A stretch of DNA of 64,000 nt from JBHOQS01 sp042408875 (lineage in GTDB: Bacteria; Chloroflexota; UBA11872; JBHOQS01), in NCBI GenBank assembly GCA_042408875.1, contig JBHOQS010000015.1:1-64000 (forward strand). Reading direction: 5' to 3'. This document shows positions 8,732-17,515 of this stretch, piece after piece; position 1 is the stretch's first letter; every line of letters starts with the position of its first letter. Under the pieces are notes generated by a model. It did not search any database. It was not told where the DNA came from and saw nothing but the letters and a program-made list of their open reading frames with translations. Both the position numbers and the translations under genes were made by a program.

Positions 8732-8846
8732 GCTGCTCGCGCTTCTGCATCAGACGTTCCTACCTCTTCCACATCCCTGTAGCCCGGTACCCGCGGCGCC
8801 CCAGGCCGGGTACATCTGACTGGGTACTGCGGGAGTCCCTGCCCTA

Positions 8847-8873
8847 TTGACGCGCGTCAACCGACCGTACAAT
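8847..8873 (+). promoter_or_regulatory. candidate promoter/operator of the flagellar operon
   Basis: TTGACG (8847-8852) and TACAAT (8868-8873) are separated by 15 nt, shorter than ideal. The -35 box is half of a perfect 14-bp palindrome, TTGACGCGCGTCAA (8847-8860), so a repressor or activator dimer may bind over it. A 160-nt leader follows before flgC. No sigma-28-type or sigma-54-type flagellar promoter was seen. Confidence 0.45.
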
Positions 8874-8947
8874 CGGGCGGTAGCTCGAGGAGCCGGTATG
8901 TGCGCGGCTCCCTCCGGCGGGCGGCTGGCCCAGGGCCGGGTTTGCCC

Positions 8948-9008
8948 AAAAGCTTTTCTAAAAGCTTATCTTTATCTAACTAAAAGCTTGTCAACTAAAA
9001 GCTTATCT
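8948..9008. repeat. iterated AAAAGCTT palindromic motif in the flgC leader
   Basis: AAAAGCTT occurs at 8948, 8960, 8982 and 8997; the longer unit CTAAAAGCTTATCT is exact at 8958 and 8995. The region is strikingly AT-rich against a GC-rich background and ends 26 nt before flgC. Confidence 0.9.
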
Positions 9009-9033
9009 AAAGACGCGACGAGGTTGGGACAGG

Positions 9034-9498
9034 GTGTTACGAAGCTTCCGTATCTCTGGCTCGGGGATGACTGCGCAACGGCTGCGCATGGATGTCATCG
9101 CCAACAACCTGGCCAATGCACAGACGACACGGACGCCTGAAGGTGGCCCGTATCGACGCCAGGCGGTTGTCTTCGTCCCAACACATATACCGGCTGCGCC
9201 GGAGGAGGGGGAGACCCGCCTGGTTTCAACCGCCCGCCGCATCTCTCAGCGCGGCGACCCGGCAAGCTACGGCGTGGAAGTCGCATACATCACGGCGGAT
9301 CGTCGTGCGCCTCGCCGAGTGTATGAGCCCGGCCACCCGGACGCCGGTGCCGATGGGTATGTGAACTACCCCAATGTAGACATCGTCACCGAGATCACCG
9401 ACATGCTCGCGGCCTCGCGGGCGTACGAGGCCAATGTAACAGTCTTCAATGCCGCGAAAGCGATGGCCCTGCGCGCGCTCGATCTCGGCCGCATCTAG
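9034..9498 (+). CDS. flgC: flagellar basal-body rod protein FlgC
   Basis: 154 residues, proximal rod subunit. The N-terminal rod signature is RMDVIANNLANAQTTRTPEGGPYRR (family: ANNLANxxT), and the C-terminal signature is YPNVDIVTEITDMLAASRAYEANVTVFNAAKAM. The GTG start has only a weak Shine-Dalgarno. It is the first gene of the flagellar operon. Unusually, flgB, normally directly upstream, is 7 kb downstream. Confidence 0.95.
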   Translation: MLRSFRISGSGMTAQRLRMDVIANNLANAQTTRTPEGGPYRRQAVVFVPTHIPAAPEEGETRLVSTARRISQRGDPASYGVEVAYITADRRAPRRVYEPGHPDAGADGYVNYPNVDIVTEITDMLAASRAYEANVTVFNAAKAMALRALDLGRI

Positions 9499-9642
9499 TG
9501 CGCGGCTGGCATCCGCGCTGCAGCGCCGAACGCGCCTGGCAGCGCATGAGGCGGTTCATCGCCGGATCGCGGTGCTGGAGCAGGACGCCTGTTAATCCAA
9601 GGTACGAACCTGGGTGCGAACGAGGTATAGGAGGAATAGCGA

Positions 9643-9963
9643 ATGCCCGCGGGCATTAATGGAGTTGGACTGGGGCCTGGCCCACTTGCACCGGTGCCGC
9701 CCCGTGCTCAGGCTCAGCGAGGTTCACCGGCCGCAGAGCCGGCGCAGAGTTTCGGTGAGGCCCTGCGCCAGGCCATCGAGCAGCTTCCGAAGCTCCAGGA
9801 GGAGGCCGACGCAGCGGCGCGCGAACTTGCCACCGGCGGGGAGATCGAGCTCCATGACGCTATGCTCGCCCTCGAGAAGGCCAGCCTGGGCTTCCAGCTC
9901 GCCCTCACCGTGCGCAACAAAGTCGTGGAGGCCTACCAGGAAGTAATGCGTACCCAGGTGTGA
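9643..9963 (+). CDS. fliE: flagellar hook-basal body protein FliE
   Basis: 106 residues, the usual size. FliE joins MS ring and rod. The conserved C-terminal half contains ELHDAMLALEKASLGFQLAL and TVRNKVVEAYQEVMRTQV, both diagnostic. The first 40 residues are Pro/Ala-rich and variable. AGGAGG lies 7-8 nt before the ATG. The 144-nt gap after flgC and 134-nt gap to fliF contain no gene. Confidence 0.95.
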   Translation: MPAGINGVGLGPGPLAPVPPRAQAQRGSPAAEPAQSFGEALRQAIEQLPKLQEEADAAARELATGGEIELHDAMLALEKASLGFQLALTVRNKVVEAYQEVMRTQV

Positions 9964-10097
9964 GGGCTCGCTCGCCGCTACCGCCTGGTCTCTCTACTAC
10001 GCACATCACGTGCTCTCTTTAGCGTACAGCTCGTATAGCTCAATGCTGCTGGTATACCACTACCACACAGCAACATTGCTAACGCATTAGGCACTGC

Positions 10098-11783
10098 ATG
10101 GACCGCCTGTTTCAACGTCTCGAACCGCTCCGTGTGATCTGGGCCTCGCTCGGGCGCTGGACACGCATCGCCATCGCCGGCGGCGCGGCCGCCATTGTCC
10201 TGGCGATGATCGTATTCACCGCTGGCGCGGCGCGTCCCTCTTATGCCGTGGCATTCGCCCGGCTCTCCGAGGAAGACGCCGGCGCTATCGTGGCAAAGCT
10301 CAAGGAAGCCAGGATCCCCTACCGGGTCACGCCTGCCGGGGCGATAGAGGTACCGCGCGAGCAGGTGCAGGAGGTGCGTATGCAGCTTGCCGCCGCCGGA
10401 TTGCCGCGCGGCGGAAATGTCGGATTCGAGCTTTTCAACCAGAACAGCTTCGGCATCACCGACTTTGTGCAGAAGCTGAACTACCAGCGTGCCCTGGAGG
10501 GCGAGCTGGCGCGCACGATCCAGAAGCTCGAACCCGTCGATCAGGCGCGCGTGCACCTGGCCCTCCCGCAGCCATCCCTCTTCATCGACAACCAGCGTGA
10601 CCCGACAGCCTCGGTGGTCGTGCGGCTCAAGCCAGGTAGGCGCCTGGAGCGCGCCCAGGTGCAGAGCATCGTGCACCTGCTCTCGCACAGCGTCGAAGGC
10701 CTGAAGCCGCAGAACGTCACAGTGGTCGACGCCGAGGGCACCCTACTGTCGGGAGATGACCAGCCAGAGCAGGCTGTCGCCCGGCTCACAGCCGGCCAGC
10801 TCGAAGCCAAGCGTGCCTATGAGAGCGAACTGGAGAAGAACGTCCAGGCTATGCTCGATCGGGTGCTGGGCCCAGCTAAGGCATCGGTGCGTGTGAATGC
10901 GACGATGGTGTGGGACCAGGTCGAGACGAGTAGCGAGACGTATTCGCCGGCAAACCGCCCGCCACAGGTGCGCAGCTCCCGAGAGCTGAGCGAACGGGTG
11001 CTTGCCCCCGGTCAGCCCGGCGGCGTGCCCGGCACTGATGCGAACATTCCGCCGACTCAGGAGCCGGTCGCTGCGCCGGGGCAGAACCGCGGGCCGTTCG
11101 AGCGCCGCGAGACCACCACGAACTACGAGCTGTCCAAGACGGTGGAGAAGACTATCAAGGCGCCAGGCACGGTGCAGCGGCTTTCCGTGGCGGTGGTGCT
11201 GGACAGCGCTGCCCCGATCGAGCAGGCCCAGGTGGACGCGCTCACCAACCTGGTGGCTGCCGCCGTAGGGATAGACCAGAGCCGCGGGGATGTCGTCAGC
11301 GTGGCCGCCCTGCCATTCAACCGCACGGAGAGCGAGCGCATCCAGCAGCAGTTTGAGGAAGCGCGCCGGTGGGAGCTGGCGCTGAGCGGTGCACGCCTGC
11401 TGGCTGCCCTGCTGGGCCCGCTGTTCCTGCTGGTGGCCCTCTGGCTGCTCCTTGGCCGGCCAGGCATGCCCGGGCGCGTCCGGCAGGAGGCTCGCACAGA
11501 CGGCGCTCCCTCTCACCGTGAGCTCGTGCCGGCCGGCGCAGCGGCCGGCGGCGCAGCAAGGAGTGAGACTGCCCCCCTCACAGCGGGGACGCCGGACGAA
11601 GAGCCAGTGGAGGACGAGGGCGAGGAGCCGCTCTGGACCCTGCCCGGCCCGACCCGAGAGCAGAAGATCAAGGCGCGCCGTCGCACCGCGATCCGCGAGC
11701 AGATCACGCGCTTGGCGTCCCAGAGCCCTGATACGCTGGCGCAGCTGATTCAGACCTGGATCGACGAAGACCGGAGGAACTGA
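10098..11783 (+). CDS. fliF: flagellar MS-ring protein FliF
   Basis: 561 residues with two membrane segments (about 22-45 and 430-453), the periplasmic ring-building motifs in between (YAVAFARLSEEDAGAIVAKL; VPREQVQEVRMQLAAAGLP; GFELFNQNSFGITDFVQKLNYQRALEGELARTI), and a cytoplasmic C-terminus that binds FliG. A Pro/Gln-rich insert near 310-340 is as in other FliF. The stop overlaps the fliG ATG (TGATG), so the two are translationally coupled. Confidence 0.97.
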   Translation: MDRLFQRLEPLRVIWASLGRWTRIAIAGGAAAIVLAMIVFTAGAARPSYAVAFARLSEEDAGAIVAKLKEARIPYRVTPAGAIEVPREQVQEVRMQLAAAGLPRGGNVGFELFNQNSFGITDFVQKLNYQRALEGELARTIQKLEPVDQARVHLALPQPSLFIDNQRDPTASVVVRLKPGRRLERAQVQSIVHLLSHSVEGLKPQNVTVVDAEGTLLSGDDQPEQAVARLTAGQLEAKRAYESELEKNVQAMLDRVLGPAKASVRVNATMVWDQVETSSETYSPANRPPQVRSSRELSERVLAPGQPGGVPGTDANIPPTQEPVAAPGQNRGPFERRETTTNYELSKTVEKTIKAPGTVQRLSVAVVLDSAAPIEQAQVDALTNLVAAAVGIDQSRGDVVSVAALPFNRTESERIQQQFEEARRWELALSGARLLAALLGPLFLLVALWLLLGRPGMPGRVRQEARTDGAPSHRELVPAGAAAGGAARSETAPLTAGTPDEEPVEDEGEEPLWTLPGPTREQKIKARRRTAIREQITRLASQSPDTLAQLIQTWIDEDRRN

Positions 11784-12802
11784 TGCCTGCACCGCCTCGC
11801 CCCGCCGGTGCGCTGCGTGGCCGGCAGAAGGCTGCAACGCTCCTCATCGCGCTCGGTCCAGAGATCGCCGCCAACGTCTTACGACACTTGAAGGAAAGTG
11901 AGGTCGAGCGCCTGACCATGGAGATCTTCGCTATGGAGAAGGTCACCGAGGACCTCAAGGATCAGGTGCTCGAAGAGTGCTACGAGATGGCGCTCGCCCG
12001 CGACTTTATCACGTCGGGCGGCGCCGACTACGCCCGGGAGATGCTCCAGCAGGCACTCGGTGAGCAGAAGGCCAACGAGATCCTGGGCAAGCTGGTGGCC
12101 GCGCGGCAGCCGCACGCCTTCGACTTCGTGCGCGACACCGACCCCGGCCAGCTCACCAGCTTCCTGCAGAGCGAGCACCCGCAGACCATCGCCCTGATCC
12201 TGTCGCATCTCGAGCCGCAGCAGGCCGCCGTGATCATCGCCGGCCTGCCGGAAAATCTCCAGTCGCAGGTGGCGATGCGCATCGCCAATATGGATCGCAC
12301 CCCGCCAGAGGTCGTCGAGCACGTCGAGCGCGTGCTTAAGCGCCGGCTCGCCTCGGTGCTCAACCGCGATTTTACGTCTGTGGGCGGGATCGACTTTCTC
12401 GTCAAGATCATCAACAAGGTGGACCGCGGGACGGAGAAGTCGATCCTGGAAAACCTGGAGGAGATGAACCCAGACCTAGCCGCGCAGGTCCGGAAGCTCA
12501 TGTTCGTCTTCGAAGACCTGGTCACGCTCGATGACCGCTCCTTGCAGCGCGTGCTGCGGGAGGTGGATCCGAAAGACCTGGCGCTCGCGCTCAAGGGAGC
12601 GAGCGACGAGCTGCGGAAGAAGGTCTTCCGCAATCTCTCCACCCGGGCCGCGGCAATGCTCCAAGAGGAGATCGAGATGTCCGGGCCGGTGCGGTTGCGC
12701 CAGGTCGAGGAAGCGCAGACGCGTATCGTCGAGGTCGTCCGCCGGCTCGACGAGGCCGAAGAGATCGTGATCAGCCGTGGTGAAGATGATGTCCTTCTCT
12801 GA
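11783..12802 (+). CDS. fliG: flagellar motor switch protein FliG
   Basis: 339 residues, full length. The armadillo-like N and middle domains carry EHPQTIALILSHL, and the C-terminal torque domain carries FVFEDLVTLDDRSLQRVLREVD with the charged residues that face the stator. It binds FliF through its N-terminus. FliM and FliN are not in this window, so the rest of the C-ring is encoded elsewhere. It starts inside the fliF stop. Confidence 0.97.
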   Translation: MPAPPRPAGALRGRQKAATLLIALGPEIAANVLRHLKESEVERLTMEIFAMEKVTEDLKDQVLEECYEMALARDFITSGGADYAREMLQQALGEQKANEILGKLVAARQPHAFDFVRDTDPGQLTSFLQSEHPQTIALILSHLEPQQAAVIIAGLPENLQSQVAMRIANMDRTPPEVVEHVERVLKRRLASVLNRDFTSVGGIDFLVKIINKVDRGTEKSILENLEEMNPDLAAQVRKLMFVFEDLVTLDDRSLQRVLREVDPKDLALALKGASDELRKKVFRNLSTRAAAMLQEEIEMSGPVRLRQVEEAQTRIVEVVRRLDEAEEIVISRGEDDVLL

Positions 12803-13757
12803 ACTCTCCCAGCTCCTGAAGCTGGCTGACGCTGCTCCATCGGCCGGGTCGCAGCCGTCCCCTATCCTCCGCGACGTCGTGGCATCCAGCACGCCGTTCG
12901 TGGTAGGTGAACTCATCGAAGAGGCGGCTGCCGGGCCGGCTGGGCACGCGGGAGCGGCTCCGGCCGGCCAGGAGCCCTCTGCGGAGCGCCAGGGTCAGGC
13001 ACCAGCAGAGCCTGCGCCTCCGCCGCTGGACCCCCTCGCTGCCCTGCGCCAGGCATACCTGGAGGCCGAGAATGTCGTCCACGCTGCCCGGCGAGAGGCC
13101 GAGCGGCTCCACGAGGAAGCGCGCCGCCAGGGATACGAGGAGGGCTACGCCGCCGGGTATCAGGAGGCACAGGCGGCGGTCCAGGCGCAGATGGCCGCTC
13201 AGGTCGAACGTCTTACTGCGCTGGCCGGCCACGCCACCGCAGAGGTGCGGGCGGCGCTCCGTGAGGCCGAGGGGCAGCTCGTTCAGCTGGCCCTCGCCAT
13301 CGCCGAGCGGATCATCCTGCGGGAGGCCCGGCTCGACCGCTCCATCCTGGTCGCCCTGGCGAGTCGGGCGCTGGAAGAGCTTGACGCCGGTGTCACGGCG
13401 CGGGTCCGCGTACACCCGGATGATATCCCGGTGCTGGAGCCCTGGGAGGCGCGCCTCAACGGTGAGGGGCGTGCCGCTCGCGTCGAGCTTGTTCCAGACC
13501 AGCGCGTGGCGCCCGGTGGCTGCATCGTCGAGGCGGGCAGTGCCGTCGTCGATGCGCAGCTCCAGACGCTGCTTTGCGAGGCAGCCGCTGTCTTGAGCGA
13601 CGTCACCTCGCGGGATGCTCCTGAGCCGGTCGTGCCGGGGCTCTCAGCCCCAGCCGCCGGACCTGATGGTTCGTCACTGCCACAGTTTGATGAAACCGGC
13701 GCCCCGGCGCTCGGTCCGCAGCAGCGCTATTACCCTGCCAGTGCGGAGGGGATATGA
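12786..13757 (+). CDS. fliH: flagellar assembly protein FliH
   Basis: About 323 residues. Order and structure identify it: variable Ala/Pro-rich N-terminus, then a helical region with GxxxG-like repeats (EGYAAGYQEA) and a C-terminal domain similar to ATP synthase delta/FliH (LALAIAERIILREARLDRSILVALASRALEEL). It is the stator-like inhibitor of the FliI ATPase. In-frame starts exist at 12777 (GTG), 12786 and 12789 (ATG); GGTGA upstream fits 12786 or 12789. It overlaps fliG by about 17 nt and fliI by 4 nt. Confidence 0.9.
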   Translation: MMSFSELSQLLKLADAAPSAGSQPSPILRDVVASSTPFVVGELIEEAAAGPAGHAGAAPAGQEPSAERQGQAPAEPAPPPLDPLAALRQAYLEAENVVHAARREAERLHEEARRQGYEEGYAAGYQEAQAAVQAQMAAQVERLTALAGHATAEVRAALREAEGQLVQLALAIAERIILREARLDRSILVALASRALEELDAGVTARVRVHPDDIPVLEPWEARLNGEGRAARVELVPDQRVAPGGCIVEAGSAVVDAQLQTLLCEAAAVLSDVTSRDAPEPVVPGLSAPAAGPDGSSLPQFDETGAPALGPQQRYYPASAEGI

Positions 13758-15070
13758 TGGCCGTGCTGGACCTTTCCCCCTATCTGCGAGCGATCGTTGA
13801 AGCCCCGCTGCTGCGGCGCCGGGGCCGTGTCGTCCAGGTCATCGGCCTGAGTATCGTGGCGGAGGGCCTGCCGGTGCAGGTCGGCGAGATCTGCCATATC
13901 TACCCGGCGGAAGGCCAGCGCATCTCAGCCGAGGTAGTCGGCTTCCGTGACGACCGGGTTATCCTCATGCCCTTCTCGGAGATGCATGGCGTTGCGCCGG
14001 GTAGCCCGGTCTATCGCAGTGGACGCCTGTTCAAGGTCCCTAGCGGTGAGGCCCTTCTCGGCCGCGTGATTGACGGGCTGTGCCGTCCCATCGACGGCCT
14101 GGGGCCTCTGCGCACGACCGAGTGGGTCTACATCTCGGCTGCCCCGCCCAGCCCCCTCTTGCGCGCCCCGATCACCACGCCGCTAGAGACGGGCGTGCGC
14201 GCCATCGACGCGCTGCTCACCTGTGGGAAGGGCCAGCGCATGGGCATCTTCGCCGGCTCCGGCGTGGGCAAGAGCACGCTCCTGGGCATGATCGCTCGCT
14301 CGGCCCGCTCGCATGTCAACGTCATCGCCCTCATCGGCGAGCGCGGCCGGGAGGTGCAGGAGTTCATCGAGCGTGATCTGGGCCGCGACGGCCTGGCCCG
14401 CTCGGTGGTCGTCGTGTCCACCTCGGACCAGCCGGCGCTCCAGCGGATCAAAGGCGCATGGGTTGCCACCGCGATCGCGGAGCACTTCCGTGATCAGGGC
14501 CTGGACGTCACGCTGATGATGGACTCTGTCACCCGATTTGCCATGGCCCAGCGAGAGATCGGCCTGACCGCGGGCGAGCCCCCGGCGCTGCGCGGCTATC
14601 CGCCGTCCGTGTTCGCTCTGCTGCCCCGGCTGATGGAGCGTGCCGGCACGAGCGATCGAGGCACCATCACCGGCTTTTACACCGTCCTGATGGAAGGCGA
14701 CGATATCACCGAGCCGATCACCGATACCACGCGCGGCATCCTCGACGGGCATATCATCCTGTCCCGCGAGCTCGCCGCCGAGAACCACTTCCCGGCGATC
14801 GACATTCTCGGATCAGTGAGCCGCCTGATGGCGCAGATCACTACCCCCGAGCACCGCGAGCTCGCTGCCCGGCTGCGCTGGGTGCTGGCGACGTACCGGG
14901 ACGTGCGCGACCTCGTCAACATCGGCGCCTACCAGGACGGTACGAACGCCGAGATCGATCGGGCGCTGGCGCTGCTGCCGGGCGTGCGCGCCTTCTTGCG
15001 CCAGGCGCCGGAGGAACATACGCCGTTTGACGAGACTCTGCGGCAGCTTGCCGCCGTGGTGGGAGCGTAG
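13754..15070 (+). CDS. fliI: flagellum-specific ATPase FliI
   Basis: 438 residues. F1-beta-like export ATPase: Walker A GSGVGKST (K173), Walker B VTLMMDSVTRFAMAQRE, and the family stretch GEPPALRGYPPSVFALLPRLMERAG. It energises export of axial flagellar proteins with FliH and FliJ, whose genes flank it. The start overlaps the fliH stop (ATGATG). Confidence 0.97.
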   Translation: MMAVLDLSPYLRAIVEAPLLRRRGRVVQVIGLSIVAEGLPVQVGEICHIYPAEGQRISAEVVGFRDDRVILMPFSEMHGVAPGSPVYRSGRLFKVPSGEALLGRVIDGLCRPIDGLGPLRTTEWVYISAAPPSPLLRAPITTPLETGVRAIDALLTCGKGQRMGIFAGSGVGKSTLLGMIARSARSHVNVIALIGERGREVQEFIERDLGRDGLARSVVVVSTSDQPALQRIKGAWVATAIAEHFRDQGLDVTLMMDSVTRFAMAQREIGLTAGEPPALRGYPPSVFALLPRLMERAGTSDRGTITGFYTVLMEGDDITEPITDTTRGILDGHIILSRELAAENHFPAIDILGSVSRLMAQITTPEHRELAARLRWVLATYRDVRDLVNIGAYQDGTNAEIDRALALLPGVRAFLRQAPEEHTPFDETLRQLAAVVGA

Positions 15071-15077
15071 ATCAGCC

Positions 15078-15557
15078 ATGCCGCGTTTTCACTTCCGCCT
15101 CCAGATGGTCCTCGATCTGAAGCAGCAGGAGGAGCGGGCACTGGCCGTGCAACTTGCCGCCCAGGCTGCTGCCCTGGAGCGCGCTCGCGACCGGCTGCAG
15201 CGCCTCATTGCGCTGCGCGATGGCGTCCTGGACGCGCTGGCCCCTGCCGGCATGGCGCTCTCGATCGATGAGATTAGACGCGGCTTCGCCTACGCCGATG
15301 CCACTGGGAAGTGTATTGCCACACAGGCCGCGCTCGTGCAGCAGGCTGAAGACAGGCTAGCCGCCGTGCGCGCCGCACTGGTGCGCTGCCGCCAGGAGAT
15401 CGAGATGCTGGAAGCACTGCGCGCCCGACAGCACGCTGCCTGGCAGCGCGCCGAGCTCCTGCGCGAGGAGAAGATCGCTAGCGAGATCGCCACGACACGC
15501 TTTATTCAAATGGTGGCGGAACACTCCTCAGGGAGACGCTCAGGAGCGAACACATGA
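15078..15557 (+). CDS. fliJ: flagellar export protein FliJ
   Basis: 159 residues, almost entirely predicted coiled coil: MPRFHFRLQMVLDLKQQEE is the typical FliJ N-terminus (F-x-F-x-L-x-x-x-L-x-x-K). It is the gamma-subunit-like stalk of the export ATPase. The ATG at 15078 is chosen on this signature. The last 4 nt overlap the next gene (ATGA). Confidence 0.92.
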   Translation: MPRFHFRLQMVLDLKQQEERALAVQLAAQAAALERARDRLQRLIALRDGVLDALAPAGMALSIDEIRRGFAYADATGKCIATQAALVQQAEDRLAAVRAALVRCRQEIEMLEALRARQHAAWQRAELLREEKIASEIATTRFIQMVAEHSSGRRSGANT

Positions 15558-16324
15558 GCACGCCGACACCTCCGACGATTCTGCCTGCACCTGCCACCGA
15601 GCGCAACAGCCCGGCAGGGTCACGGCGTCGATGGAGCAGACTAGAGCGCGGTACGCCGGCCTTCGCCCGGTTGCTCGGCGCTCGAGTGCGCGCCCGCTCT
15701 GTCTCAGCGCCGGTCGCAACTGCCCCGGCCCGGCCCGGCAGGTCGCTGGCAGCCGGGCCCGCCGCGTCCGGCGAGTCTGCCTACGCCAGCATCATCGGCG
15801 AAGCTGCTCGGGAGCACGCGCTTGACCCCCACCTGCTCACGGAGGTCATTCGCGCCGAATCAGGCTTTAACCCGCGCGCCGTCTCGCCAGCCGGGGCGAA
15901 GGGCCTGATGCAGCTCATGGATGCCACTGCCAGGAGCCTTGGCGTGCAGGATCCCTTCGACCCTGTGCAGAACGTTCGCGCCGGTGCCCGTTACCTCGCC
16001 AAGCTGCTGGAGCGATATGGCGGTGACGTCCGCCGTGCCCTGGCAGCCTACAACGCCGGCCCCGGCGCCGTAGACCGCTACAACGGCGTGCCTCCCTACC
16101 GAGAGACCCAGCAGTACGTCGAGAAGATCCTGGCCCGGCTCGACAGCTCACCAGCGGCCAGTAGGAGCGGGCCGGTGCATATCTTCGGCGAAGAGCGGCT
16201 GAACCCGTGGGGGCCCGGCTGGAGCCCGTTCGTGCCGGGGCAGGACCTCGCGAAGCTCGACCCCTGGCGTCCAGGCTGGCGACCGGAGCTCCCCGGGTTG
16301 GTCCGGCAGCAGGACAGGAGCTAG
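15554..16324 (+). CDS. lytic transglycosylase (SLT domain), flagellar operon muramidase
   Basis: 256 residues. An N-terminal Pro/Arg-rich segment of about 75 residues precedes a Slt70-type domain: VIRAESGFNPRAVSPAGAKGLMQLM with catalytic E102, then RYLAKLLERYGGDVRRALAAYNAGPGAV. It lacks a classical signal peptide, which suggests export through the flagellar apparatus to open peptidoglycan for the rod, a role FlgJ fills in proteobacteria. The C-terminal 45 residues are Trp/Pro-rich (NPWGPGWSPFVPG, DPWRPGWRPELPG), an internal repeat of unknown function. Confidence 0.88.
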   Translation: MSTPTPPTILPAPATERNSPAGSRRRWSRLERGTPAFARLLGARVRARSVSAPVATAPARPGRSLAAGPAASGESAYASIIGEAAREHALDPHLLTEVIRAESGFNPRAVSPAGAKGLMQLMDATARSLGVQDPFDPVQNVRAGARYLAKLLERYGGDVRRALAAYNAGPGAVDRYNGVPPYRETQQYVEKILARLDSSPAASRSGPVHIFGEERLNPWGPGWSPFVPGQDLAKLDPWRPGWRPELPGLVRQQDRS

Positions 16325-16330
16325 CACATC

Positions 16331-16750
16331 ATGGCTGGACAGAGACTGGCCATCGGCGACACCGATGGTGCCCTGCGCCAGGCGCTTGACGGCCTGGCCA
16401 GGCGCCAGCGCATCATCGCCTCGAACATCGCGAATGCCGAGACGCCCGGTTTCCAGGCGTCTGCGATCGATTTCGAGACAAAGCTCCGCGAAGCAGTGCT
16501 CGCCACGGATGAGGTACGGCTCGTCGCCACCCATGTCGGACACTTTGGTGATGTCCCCGGCACGCGGGACACCGAGCCGCTAGTGCTCCCATCGGGAGGC
16601 ACGGCCCTGCGAAACGACGGGAACAACGTCGACGTAGATCGCGAGATGGCAAAGCTGGCAGAGACACAGATCGTCTACAGCGCCGTCGCCCAGATGGTCG
16701 CCGGGCGCAAGGCGATTCTCAGGATGGTCCTCAGCGATGGCAGACGCTAG
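16331..16750 (+). CDS. flgB: flagellar basal-body rod protein FlgB
   Basis: 139 residues. Signature RQRIIASNIANAETPGFQA at the N-terminus and LAETQIVYSAVAQMVAGRKAILRMVL at the C-terminus identify FlgB rather than another rod protein. It normally begins the flgB-flgC-fliE series; here it lies behind the muramidase gene, so the order is rearranged. It starts 6 nt after the muramidase stop and overlaps the peptidase gene by 14 nt. Confidence 0.93.
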   Translation: MAGQRLAIGDTDGALRQALDGLARRQRIIASNIANAETPGFQASAIDFETKLREAVLATDEVRLVATHVGHFGDVPGTRDTEPLVLPSGGTALRNDGNNVDVDREMAKLAETQIVYSAVAQMVAGRKAILRMVLSDGRR

Positions 16751-17459
16751 GCTCGCTACGCCGCGCGCTCCTGGCGCGGTGACAACGACGGCAAGCGCGC
16801 AGAACATCTGGGCGTTTGCTCCTGGGAGCCGGCGCCGGGCCAGGCCGGACCTGAGGGCGCCGTTTGCCACAGTGCTCCAGCATTCGCTGGCTGCGGCCGC
16901 GCGCGAACCTCGGATCGGGCGCGCAGGCGCGCCAACGCAAGCCGGGCCGGTTCGCCGCATCGACCAGCGCGACCCAGCAGAGTTTGACACGCCAGCCCAG
17001 GCGCAGCTCTGGGGCCCGTCCGCCTGCGCTGCCGCGGCGCTGGTGATGGTCCTGCGTGCTCGCGGTGGCACGGCAACGGTAGCCGACGCGGTACGAGCCC
17101 TAGGACCGGGCTGGAGCCCACAGCGCGGACTGCTCGGCCGGCAGCACCTAGTGCGCGCCGCTGCCCAGCTCGGGCTCTCACTTTCGGACCGCCCCATGAG
17201 CCTCGACGAACTCGACCGCCTGACCGGCGCAGGCATTCCGGTGCTGGTAGATGTGACTGGCCGCCGGTTTCCTCTAGGGCATTGGCTGGTGGTCACCGCG
17301 GTTGATGCCACCGGCGTCTCAGTTGTGGATTCGTCAGGCGACAATCTGACGCGCATCTCGCGCCAGGAGTTCCTGGCCTCGTGGAAGGGTCGCGGTATGG
17401 TCCCCGCAGAGTGGCGGGCCATGGCCCCGGCGTACCAGGAACACCTGAAGCAGGTGTAA
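16737..17459 (+). CDS. C39-like cysteine peptidase embedded in flagellar operon
   Basis: 240 residues. The C-terminal 150 residues look like a papain-like C39/C39_2 domain: C97 in GPSACAAAALVM, H182 in GHWLVV and D198 in VVDSSG form a plausible triad, and Q92 in QLWGPS could be the oxyanion Gln. The N-terminal 80 residues are basic and low in structure, with no Sec signal. Position between flgB and fliK, with a 14-nt overlap, implies a flagellar job, perhaps cleavage of a peptide in the wall or of an exported axial protein. This is inference; I know of no defined flagellar C39 enzyme. Confidence 0.72.
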   Translation: MADARLATPRAPGAVTTTASAQNIWAFAPGSRRRARPDLRAPFATVLQHSLAAAAREPRIGRAGAPTQAGPVRRIDQRDPAEFDTPAQAQLWGPSACAAAALVMVLRARGGTATVADAVRALGPGWSPQRGLLGRQHLVRAAAQLGLSLSDRPMSLDELDRLTGAGIPVLVDVTGRRFPLGHWLVVTAVDATGVSVVDSSGDNLTRISRQEFLASWKGRGMVPAEWRAMAPAYQEHLKQV

Positions 17460-17460
17460 A

Positions 17461-17484
17461 GACGCGGGGTAGTAGACGCGGGGT
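17461..17484. repeat. tandem duplicate, unit GACGCGGGGT
   Basis: Exact copies at 17461-17470 and 17475-17484, period 14 nt, directly after the peptidase stop and before fliK. Confidence 0.85.
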
Positions 17485-17515
17485 GGTAGGAGAACAAAAA
17501 CAAGAGAGGCAAAGA

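Noticed and set aside
8948..9008. CRISPR-like array
   Set aside because: Units are only 8-14 nt, spacings are irregular and there are no cas genes.
10743..11837. 364-codon open frame antisense to fliF
   Set aside because: High GC makes long antisense frames common; fliF is certain by homology. The same holds for 5086-6075, 7836-8483, 12028-12840 and 55993-56859.
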